Positions 1-4,404 of a DNA stretch of 5,183 bases are shown here, in pieces. Where the stretch lies: NCBI GenBank assembly GCA_023391175.1, contig JAEWBL010000686.1, positions 1 through 5,183 on the forward strand, read 5' to 3'. The notes under the pieces are model-generated. The model saw nothing but the letters and a program-made list of their open reading frames with translations. It did not search any database and had not been told where the DNA came from. The stretch's first letter is position 1, and every line of letters begins with the position of its first letter. The position numbers and the translations under genes were made by a program. The stretch comes from Pseudomonadota bacterium. GTDB taxonomy: Bacteria > Pseudomonadota > Alphaproteobacteria > Rhizobiales > Xanthobacteraceae.

Positions 1-552
1 TCAGTCTTCATCGTCCTGCCCCGCTCTGTTCAGCACGTCGAGCAAGAGCTTCGCGCCGATCTTGTCGGACGGATCGAGCTCGAGCAGCTTCATCACCGCG
101 GCGCGCCCCTCGTCGAGATTGTCGAGGCGCATGTTGAGGTAGGCGTAGCCCTTCAGCGTGAACAGGAAGAAGCGCGGCATCAGTCGGTCGTAGCGGGAGA
201 ATTCCGCATCTTCCGCCCGCACCTCTCGCCAGTCAGCAGGGAGATTGGTCTCCCGCTGTGCCTTGGCGAGGCATTCCCGCGCCACCCCCAGACACTCCTT
301 GAGGCGGCCTTTGTAGAAGTAGAAGCGGTAGAGGCCGATGAGCACCGCCGCATGCCCGGGCGCGATGGCCTCGGCCTTGCGCAGGTGCGCTTCCGCCACC
401 TCATCCTGCTGGTAGGAAAGACCGGCTTCCCACAGGTGAAACTGTGCGTCTTCCGGCAACCCTCCGCCCATTACTGCGCTCGCAAGGAGCGCTTCTGGAG
501 TGAGGACGTCGGGCTCGCCAAAGACCTGCGCGGAACCCTCCATCCCCTCCAT
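1..552 (-). CDS. TPR-repeat protein, last visible gene of the nifB operon
   Basis: Complete 183-aa soluble protein with no signal peptide or membrane segment. The sequence looks like tetratricopeptide repeats. One helix-turn-helix unit spans about residues 36-69 (WEAGLSYQQDEVAEAHLRKA, then an IAPGHAA turn), a second about 70-99 (YRFYFYKGRLKECL), and a third about 130-163 (LKGYAYLNMRLDNLDEG, then ELDPSD). The 'A.AP'/'ELDPSD' boundaries are typical of TPRs. The tail is acidic (QDDED). TPR domains bind other proteins, so a scaffold or chaperone role in nitrogenase assembly is a reasonable guess, but no function can be read from the sequence. It lies 105 bp downstream of the hesB-like gene on the same strand, probably in the nifB transcript. 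The start is uncertain. Two in-frame ATGs lie 9 bp apart (550-552 and 541-543) in a repeated ATGGAGGGG context. The second has an AGGGG better spaced as a Shine-Dalgarno, so the protein may be 180 aa. Confidence 0.8.
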   Translation of the reverse strand: MEGMEGSAQVFGEPDVLTPEALLASAVMGGGLPEDAQFHLWEAGLSYQQDEVAEAHLRKAEAIAPGHAAVLIGLYRFYFYKGRLKECLGVARECLAKAQRETNLPADWREVRAEDAEFSRYDRLMPRFFLFTLKGYAYLNMRLDNLDEGRAAVMKLLELDPSDKIGAKLLLDVLNRAGQDDED

Positions 553-600
553 CCCCTGTCTTCGTTCCGTCCTGATGCCGGTGGAAATCCGGCCCGGAAG

Positions 601-627
601 ATCCGGGGCAGCAAGGCCGCCCCGGAT
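601..627 (-). other. Hairpin between the hesB-like gene and the TPR gene
   Basis: Perfect 9-bp inverted repeat, ATCCGGGGC (601-609) and GCCCCGGAT (619-627), with a 9-nt loop, in the 105-bp gap between the two genes. On the minus strand it is followed by CTTCCGGG, with no clear T-run, so it is a poor intrinsic terminator. It may attenuate readthrough or protect the upstream mRNA. Apart from this hairpin I see nothing recognisable in the gap, and no sigma-54 motif. Confidence 0.4.
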
Positions 628-657
628 GATCGTCGGATGACGCTGCCCTTCCCCGCC

Positions 658-972
658 TCAATGGGCGTGGGAGGAGCAGGTGGTCGCCTTGGGATCGTTG
701 AAGACGAGCCCGGTCTTGGCGGCCGTGTCGGTGAAGTCGATGGTCACGCCATCTAGCAGCAGGCGACTTTCCGCCGGCAGGAACAGCTTCACCCCGTCCT
801 TTTCCACCACCACATCGCCGGGCTGCGGTTCGGGCAGCACGGAGATGTCGGCATTGAGACCGGAGCACCCGCCGGGCGTCACATGCATGCGGAAGCCGGC
901 GGTGGGTCCGCCGTCCGCCATGATCATCATGCGCATGAAGCGGGCGGCGGAGCGGGTCATGGTGAAGTTCAT
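658..972 (-). CDS. hesB: HesB/IscA-family Fe-S protein, nif-associated
   Basis: 104-aa A-type Fe-S carrier-like protein. IscA/HesB proteins bind iron or Fe-S clusters through three Cys (one central, two in a C-terminal CGCG) and pass them to apo-targets. Visible family features are an N-terminal 'MTRSAARFMRMM' helix, the central 'FRMHVTPGGCSGLNADI' segment with Cys36, a 'DGVKLFLPAESRLLLDG' segment, and 'IDF...GLVFNDPKA' before the C-terminal metal site. That last site is unusual: the CGCG is replaced by TCSSHAH, leaving one Cys (C99) and two His (H102, H104). The start at 970-972 is chosen because GAGGAG lies 7 nt upstream and overlaps the TGA stop of fdxN. A longer open frame extends upstream but would overlap fdxN and has no homology. 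The gene is 11 bp from fdxN and so co-transcribed with nifB and fdxN. The likely role is cluster carriage during nitrogenase cofactor assembly (inference). Confidence 0.88.
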   Translation of the reverse strand: MNFTMTRSAARFMRMMIMADGGPTAGFRMHVTPGGCSGLNADISVLPEPQPGDVVVEKDGVKLFLPAESRLLLDGVTIDFTDTAAKTGLVFNDPKATTCSSHAH

Positions 973-979
973 CGCGCAG

Positions 980-986
980 CTCCTCA
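980..986 (-). promoter_or_regulatory. Ribosome binding site of the hesB-like gene overlapping the fdxN stop
   Basis: The minus strand reads TGAGGAG-CTGCGCG-ATG. The TGA is the fdxN stop codon and its bases run straight into the GGAG Shine-Dalgarno for the next gene. This fixes the hesB-like start at 972 and suggests translational coupling between the two genes. Confidence 0.7.
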
Positions 987-1208
987 GGCGGTGGGCTGAT
1001 AGCGGGGATACGCGTTGTCGATCACGCACGTATCGTCCACCGGGCAGACCGCCGCGCACTGCGGCACGTCGAAGTGGCCGATGCACTCGGTGCACTTCTT
1101 CGGATCGATCACGAACGTCCCGTTCTTCTCCGAAATGGCCACGTTGGGACATTCCGGTTCACAGGCCGAGCAGCTCGTGCACTGCGACGCGACGATTTTG
1201 AGGGTCAT
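984..1208 (-). CDS. fdxN: 2[4Fe-4S] ferredoxin, FdxN/FrxA type
   Basis: 74-aa bacterial-type ferredoxin, a low-potential cytoplasmic electron carrier. The first cluster motif is C10-xx-C13-xx-C16-xxx-C20-P ([12 protein letters not shown]). The second is C39-xx-C42-x8-C51-xxx-C55-P, and the eight-residue insertion between its second and third Cys is the hallmark of the nif-associated FdxN/FrxA group (Bradyrhizobium calls the gene after nifB frxA). A ninth Cys, C61, follows in PVDDTC. FdxN is known to support NifB activity, probably by donating electrons to its Fe-S clusters, and the position here, 24 bp downstream of nifB, fits that. The start at 1206-1208 is supported by AGGAG about 8 nt upstream. 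It is co-transcribed with nifB and the hesB-like gene. Confidence 0.96.
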   Translation of the reverse strand: MTLKIVASQCTSCSACEPECPNVAISEKNGTFVIDPKKCTECIGHFDVPQCAAVCPVDDTCVIDNAYPRYQPTA

Positions 1209-1232
1209 GGCGATGCTCCTTTACTTCGCAGG

Positions 1233-2807
1233 TCAGGCCGCGTTGATGAGCGCGCCCTGCCGGATCTCGGCGTCGCCGCGGACGGTGTGGACGACCTCGC
1301 CGGTCTTCACCTTGTTCAGATATTCCTTGAACCAGGTGATCGCCGACTTCTCGATGAACTCGTGCGCGAAGGTGTCGACGGGCTCGATGCCGGCCTTGAT
1401 GAGGTCCGCCTTCGGGCAGCCGCCGATCTTCGCCACGAACACCGCATGGCAGTCGTTGATGGCGCGGATGATGGTCTCCAGGCTGTCCTCCTCGCCATAG
1501 CCGCCCTGGCAGTACAGGTCGACGCGGCGATGGCCGACGAACTTGGCGCCCGCCGTGGAGAGTTCCCACACCTGGAACTCCTTGGCGTGGCCGAAGTGCT
1601 CGTTGATCAGGCCCGAGCCCTTGGTGGCGACGGCGGTGAGCAGCTTGATGTCGCTCTGCTCGCCGGCGAGAGCCTCCAGCTCCTCCTGCTTCGCCGCCAC
1701 CTTGGCGACGCGCTCTTCCTCGACGAGGGCCTGGTAGGCCTTGCGGCTGTCGAGGTCGTAATTGACCTCCATGGCCATGATCTTGTCGGTGGTGAACTCG
1801 GCGGAGCGGTCCTCACCGAGGAGGCCCACGGCGTCGGCGCGGCACTGGCGGCAGTGGCGCATCATGTTCATCTCGCCCTCGCACTCGTCCTGGAGCGCCT
1901 TGAGCTCCTGGGCGGTCGGGCCGCGCTGGCCGTTGAGGCCGAACACGGTGCCGTGCTCGGGGGAGGAGATGAGCGGCATGATGTTGTGCAGGAACGCGCC
2001 GCGCGACTTCACGGCGCGGTTCACCTCGACAAGGTGCTTGTCGTTGATGCCGGGGATCATCACCGAGTTCACCTTGCACAGGATGCCGCGCTCGGTGAGC
2101 ATCTCGAGGCCGAGCATCTGCCGGTCGGTGAGGAGCTTGGCCGCCTCATAGCCGGTGTAGCGCTTGTGCTTCCAGAACACCCAGGGATAGATCTTCGCGC
2201 CGACCTCGGGGTCCACCATGTTGATGGTGATGGTCACGTGGTCCACGTTGAAGCCGGCGATGGTGTCTACGTGGTCCGGCAGGGCGAGGCCGTTGGTGGA
2301 CAGGCAGAGCTTGATGTCCGGCGCGGTGCGGGCGATCAGCTCGAAGGTCTTGAAGGTCTTTTCCGGATTGGCGAGCGGGTCGCCAGGGCCGGCGATGCCG
2401 AGCACGGTCATCTGCGGAATGGTGGAGGCCACCGCCAGCACCTTCTTCGCGGCCTGCTCGGGCGTCAGCTTCTCCGAGACCACGCCGGGGCGGCTCTCGT
2501 TGGCGCAGTCATACTTGCGATTGCAGTAGTTGCACTGGATGTTGCACGCCGGGGCAACGGCAACATGCATACGCGCATAGTGGTGGTGGGCTTCTTCACT
2601 GTAGCAGGGATGGTTCTTCACCTTCTCCCAGATCTCGGGGGGCAGGTCGCCCTGACCAGCCGACGAGCCGCAGCTCGCCTTGCCCGAACCACCCGAGGTG
2701 CCGCAGCCCTGGTGCTCGGCCTTGGCCTGCATGACCTCGGCCAGCTTCTCGTCCATTCCGACGGCGTTCATGCCAACCGCGTTTTCTTGCTGTGTCGACG
2801 CGTGCAT
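1233..2807 (-). CDS. nifB: NifB, radical-SAM FeMo-co core (NifB-co) synthase with NifX-like C-terminal domain
   Basis: 524-aa NifB of the long, two-domain class found in proteobacteria. It fuses two [4Fe-4S] units and inserts a SAM-derived carbide and a sulfide to make the 8Fe-9S-C NifB-co, precursor of FeMo-co. An N-terminal leader (1-55) is rich in Gly/Ser/Cys. The conserved [21 protein letters not shown] block (66-86) leads into the radical-SAM motif C88-xxx-C92-xx-C95 (CNIQCNYC) and C101. The [11 protein letters not shown] segment (137-147) is the SAM-binding 'GGE-like' motif, and [14 protein letters not shown] (168-181) follows. H66, C68, C101 and the C319-xx-C322 pair are additional conserved residues of the kind that hold the precursor clusters in the family. 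From about 387 to 495 comes a dinitrogenase-cofactor (NifX/NafY-like) domain with [15 protein letters not shown] and [10 protein letters not shown]. The start is chosen for GAGGAG 7 nt upstream. It has its own sigma-54 promoter and leads the fdxN-hesB-TPR operon. Confidence 0.99.
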   Translation of the reverse strand: MHASTQQENAVGMNAVGMDEKLAEVMQAKAEHQGCGTSGGSGKASCGSSAGQGDLPPEIWEKVKNHPCYSEEAHHHYARMHVAVAPACNIQCNYCNRKYDCANESRPGVVSEKLTPEQAAKKVLAVASTIPQMTVLGIAGPGDPLANPEKTFKTFELIARTAPDIKLCLSTNGLALPDHVDTIAGFNVDHVTITINMVDPEVGAKIYPWVFWKHKRYTGYEAAKLLTDRQMLGLEMLTERGILCKVNSVMIPGINDKHLVEVNRAVKSRGAFLHNIMPLISSPEHGTVFGLNGQRGPTAQELKALQDECEGEMNMMRHCRQCRADAVGLLGEDRSAEFTTDKIMAMEVNYDLDSRKAYQALVEEERVAKVAAKQEELEALAGEQSDIKLLTAVATKGSGLINEHFGHAKEFQVWELSTAGAKFVGHRRVDLYCQGGYGEEDSLETIIRAINDCHAVFVAKIGGCPKADLIKAGIEPVDTFAHEFIEKSAITWFKEYLNKVKTGEVVHTVRGDAEIRQGALINAA

Positions 2808-2814
2808 CTATCTG

Positions 2815-2820
2815 CTCCTC
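2815..2820 (-). promoter_or_regulatory. nifB ribosome binding site
   Basis: GAGGAG on the minus strand, 7 nt before the ATG at 2805-2807. It selects this Met over the in-frame ATGs at codons 13 and 18 of nifB, which have no comparable Shine-Dalgarno. Confidence 0.75.
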
Positions 2821-2860
2821 GCTTGCAGCAGGATCCCGATAAATCCTTGGCCCTGTGAGG

Positions 2861-2876
2861 AGCAACAGCCGTGCCA
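2861..2876 (-). promoter_or_regulatory. Sigma-54 (RpoN) -24/-12 promoter of nifB
   Basis: The minus strand reads TGGCACGGCTGTTGCT, a full match to the RpoN consensus TGGCAC-N5-TTGC(A/T). The -24 GG is at 2875-2874 and the -12 GC at 2863-2862, ten bases apart as required. Transcription should start near 2850, giving a leader of about 43 nt before the nifB ATG at 2807. Sigma-54 promoters need an enhancer-binding activator, here NifA, whose sites lie upstream. Confidence 0.95.
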
Positions 2877-2904
2877 GCGCGGCGGCGGAGAAATCGCGTC
2901 GATA

Positions 2905-2917
2905 TTTCAATGAATTA
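2905..2917 (+). promoter_or_regulatory. Probable IHF binding site between NifA sites and promoter
   Basis: TTTCAATGAATTA matches the IHF consensus WATCAANNNNTTR at all defined positions but one (T for A at the second base). It sits in the only AT-rich patch of the region, between the NifA sites (2935-2988) and the -24/-12 element (2861-2876). That is where IHF bends DNA at nif promoters to bring NifA to the sigma-54 holoenzyme. The position supports the call beyond the match itself. Confidence 0.65.
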
Positions 2918-2934
2918 CAGACTGAAAAACACGC

Positions 2935-2950
2935 TGTCGGCTTGTCAACA
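2935..2950 (-). promoter_or_regulatory. NifA upstream activator sequence, promoter-proximal
   Basis: TGTCGGCTTGTCAACA on the plus strand is an exact TGT-N10-ACA NifA site. The motif is symmetric, so it reads the same way on both strands. Its centre is about 92 bp upstream of the predicted nifB start of transcription, inside the usual range for NifA enhancers. Confidence 0.85.
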
Positions 2951-2972
2951 TCGAGGCGCGACACGACGGACA

Positions 2973-2988
2973 TGTTGGAAAAGTTACA
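2973..2988 (-). promoter_or_regulatory. NifA upstream activator sequence, promoter-distal
   Basis: TGTTGGAAAAGTTACA on the plus strand is a second exact TGT-N10-ACA site, centred about 130 bp upstream of the predicted nifB transcription start and 38 bp from the proximal site. Two perfect sites in 54 bp, ahead of a perfect sigma-54 promoter, make NifA control of nifB very likely. Confidence 0.87.
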
Positions 2989-3026
2989 TGCTCCGCAGTC
3001 GAATTGCGGCATGGTCCGCCACGCTT

Positions 3027-3040
3027 TTGATCGTGATCAA
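3027..3040. promoter_or_regulatory. FNR/FixK-type box (anaerobox)
   Basis: TTGATCGTGATCAA is a perfect palindrome and an exact match to the FNR/FixK consensus TTGAT-N4-ATCAA. It lies between the terminator of the SIR2-like gene and the distal NifA site. For class II activation of minus-strand transcription, the start would fall near 2992, roughly 185 bp upstream of the nifB ATG, but the expected -10 segment there (around ATTCGA) is poor. No plus-strand gene follows, so nifB is the only plausible target. It could drive a second, NifA-independent nifB transcript under low oxygen, or be a repressor or relic site. Confidence 0.72.
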
Positions 3041-3098
3041 TGCGAGGCCGGAAGGGCCTTGCGCCGCAGGCCGCGCGGATAGCCGATCCCGCAAAAGC

Positions 3099-3134
3099 AA
3101 GGGGAGCATGCCCGGCGTCGGACATGCTCCCCTT
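3099..3134 (-). terminator. Intrinsic terminator after the SIR2-like gene
   Basis: A perfect 12-bp stem, AAGGGGAGCATG (3099-3110) with CATGCTCCCCTT (3123-3134), and a 12-nt loop. On the minus strand it is followed by GCTTTTGC, a short T-run. It begins 29 bp past the stop of the SIR2-like gene. It separates the nifS/nifT/SIR2 transcript from the nifB operon, so nifB should depend on its own promoter. Confidence 0.82.
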
Positions 3135-3163
3135 CGATCTCTCGCCCGCAGGCGCAGTCCGCG

Positions 3164-4030
3164 TCAGGCCGACATGATGACGTCGAGCGCCTTCGGCAGC
3201 GGCATGGCGATGGGCGTGATGGCGTGGCCGAGCAGGAAGCGCAGCTCGTTCTTGGTGAGCGTCGCCTCGTCCACGATGGCGAAGTGCGGCGCGCGCGAGC
3301 GCTTGGCGATCTGCCGCGCATAGGTGCGCAGCATCTGGTGGTGGAAGCGACAGCCGAGAAACAGGAAGCTGCGCTCGGTGCGGCGGTTCTTCACCACGTC
3401 CGGGATGGGGGTCTGGATATCGATCTCGGTGAGGACCTCGACATAGTCCGCGTCGGAGATCAGCCAGTTCTTCGCGGGCTTGGCGCTGCCGTGCGGCTTG
3501 TAGAGCACGGTCTTCCAGCCCTCGGCAGTGGCGCGGTCGCTCTCGGCGCCGGCGGGGTTATAGAAGCGATACCAGCGGTCCTCGCCGATGCCGGCGCGGG
3601 TGATGCCCTGCGCCTCGCCCCAGTCGGAGCGGCCGGCGAGGGCCGCTCGCATCGAGCCGTCGTACCAGGTGTCCACGATCAGCGCGAGGGGCAGGCCCGC
3701 GAGGAAGGTGTGGAACGGCAGCGGCGCCACTTCCGGCCCGAACGCCTCGGCCATGAGGGCGGAAACGGTGTTGCGGTGCTTCATGCTCTCGATGTGCTGG
3801 GCGGAGGCCCAGCAATTGCCCTTGGCGCGCTTGGGCAGCGCCACCTTGGTGCCGAAGAAGGCCGCGAGGTCTTCCGGCGTCACCGGGATGGCGGGTGTCC
3901 CGAGGGCGAGAAGGCCGGGCCCGAGATAGGGCACGACCTTGTCCGCACGCAGTTCCGCCGCCACGTCCTTCAGGACGGCTTCGGCGTCGGCGAGCTTCAG
4001 CGTCTCGACATTGGCGACGGAAATGTTCAT
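3164..4030 (-). CDS. SIR2-like domain protein of the nif cluster
   Basis: 288-aa soluble protein resembling the SIR2_2-type Rossmann fold. Nucleotide-loop-like VVPYLGPGL is at 32-40. AQHIES (77-82) and PFHTFLAGLPLALIVDTWYD (105-124) follow, corresponding to the family's 'h..l..lp...i.TTNYD'. Next come YKPHGS (177-182, family 'KLHGs'), WLISDADYVEVL (189-200, family 'iT..DY..fl') and RSFLFLGCRFHHQML (220-234, family 'LFlGysl.D..l'). In SIR2 enzymes the Asn of TTNYD and the His of LHG handle NAD+. Here His180 is kept but the Asn position is Trp122, and the loop reads GPGL rather than GAGxS, so NAD+ hydrolysis or deacylation may be lost or altered. The gene starts 6 bp after nifT, with GAGGAG inside the nifT 3' end as its Shine-Dalgarno, so the two are probably translationally coupled. 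The role in nitrogen fixation is unknown. I recall similar proteins beside nifT/nifZ in other alphaproteobacteria, unchecked here. Confidence 0.82.
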   Translation of the reverse strand: MNISVANVETLKLADAEAVLKDVAAELRADKVVPYLGPGLLALGTPAIPVTPEDLAAFFGTKVALPKRAKGNCWASAQHIESMKHRNTVSALMAEAFGPEVAPLPFHTFLAGLPLALIVDTWYDGSMRAALAGRSDWGEAQGITRAGIGEDRWYRFYNPAGAESDRATAEGWKTVLYKPHGSAKPAKNWLISDADYVEVLTEIDIQTPIPDVVKNRRTERSFLFLGCRFHHQMLRTYARQIAKRSRAPHFAIVDEATLTKNELRFLLGHAITPIAMPLPKALDVIMSA

Positions 4031-4036
4031 CTCAGC

Positions 4037-4252
4037 TCACTCCTCCTCGCCACGCTTCTTCGCGTTGACGGTGATGGGCAGGGTGGTGCCCTCGGCCATC
4101 TCGGGCAGGTCGAGCACCCAGCCGTTGGCGATCTTGATCCAGCCACCCCACAGGGACTCATGCTCGAACTCGACGATCGGCTCCTCCAGGTCCTTCTTGG
4201 GGACGTAGATGGACAGGCCGATTTCCGGGGAACGGCGAATCATGACTTTCAT
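4037..4252 (-). CDS. nifT: NifT/FixU family protein
   Basis: 71-aa protein matching NifT (rhizobial FixU) over its whole length. Visible hallmarks are the MKVMIRR start, LSIYVPKKDLEEPIV (14-28), the central LWGGWIKIANGWVLDLPEM stretch (34-52), and TTLPITVNAKK (56-66) near the end. NifT is a small cytoplasmic protein of nif clusters. Its function is unsettled, and nifT mutants in other diazotrophs show little phenotype. The start at 4250-4252 has AAGGAG 7 nt upstream. A second in-frame ATG at codon 4 is not needed. In Bradyrhizobium-type clusters fixU/nifT follows nifB-frxA-nifZ. Here it lies instead between nifS and the SIR2-like gene, and no nifZ is present in the window. Confidence 0.95.
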   Translation of the reverse strand: MKVMIRRSPEIGLSIYVPKKDLEEPIVEFEHESLWGGWIKIANGWVLDLPEMAEGTTLPITVNAKKRGEEE

Positions 4253-4374
4253 TTATTGGCTCCTTGATCGGGCTTTACTCGCCGCTGTGACCCGGCAGGA
4301 CCGAAGGCCCGAACGGGGACGCTGGTGATGCGCGCCGGGCGCGGGGCACCGCACGGAGCACGAAAGGGAGTGGC

Positions 4375-4394
4375 GCCGAGCGTCGGCGCTCGGC
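4375..4394 (-). other. Hairpin just downstream of nifS
   Basis: Perfect 8-bp stem, GCCGAGCG (4375-4382) and CGCTCGGC (4387-4394), with a 4-nt loop, starting 10 bp past the nifS stop. The minus strand after it reads GCCACTCCCTTTCG, with no proper T-run, so it may be a weak terminator or an mRNA 3'-end stabiliser. The rest of the 152-bp nifS-nifT gap (4253-4404) shows no sigma-54 promoter or NifA site, so nifT and the SIR2-like gene probably rely on readthrough from nifS. Confidence 0.45.
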
Positions 4395-4404
4395 ATGGCC
4401 GCGC

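Noticed and set aside
658..1152. 164-aa extended version of the HesB-like protein
   Set aside because: The N-terminal extension overlaps fdxN in another frame and is Arg-rich shadow sequence. Homology and a good Shine-Dalgarno both begin at the ATG at 970-972.
1074..2858. 594-aa open frame on the plus strand opposite nifB and part of fdxN
   Set aside because: It is the antisense shadow of nifB in GC-rich DNA. Its product is low-complexity Leu/Val/Ala/Asp/His-rich with no recognisable domain, and the opposite strand is clearly NifB.
3099..3134. Inverted repeat as an operator or mobile-element end
   Set aside because: The 12-bp GC-rich stem with a short T-run on the minus strand, just after a stop codon, is better explained as an intrinsic terminator. 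No transposase or target duplication is visible.
2871..3323. Short open frames on both strands in the nifB upstream region (for example 2871-3323 plus, 2907-3125 minus, 2596-3012 minus)
   Set aside because: No Shine-Dalgarno or domain support, and they overlap the terminator, FixK box, NifA sites and promoter. The region is better explained as regulatory.
3164..4030. SIR2-like gene as part of an anti-phage defence system
   Set aside because: It has no defence partner gene, is coupled to nifT inside a nif block, and its NADase Asn position appears substituted.
3224..4267. 347-aa open frame on the plus strand opposite the SIR2-like gene and nifT
   Set aside because: Antisense shadow of two genes. 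The sequence is Gly/Ala/Val/Arg-rich without domains, and the minus strand carries recognisable NifT and coupled start signals.
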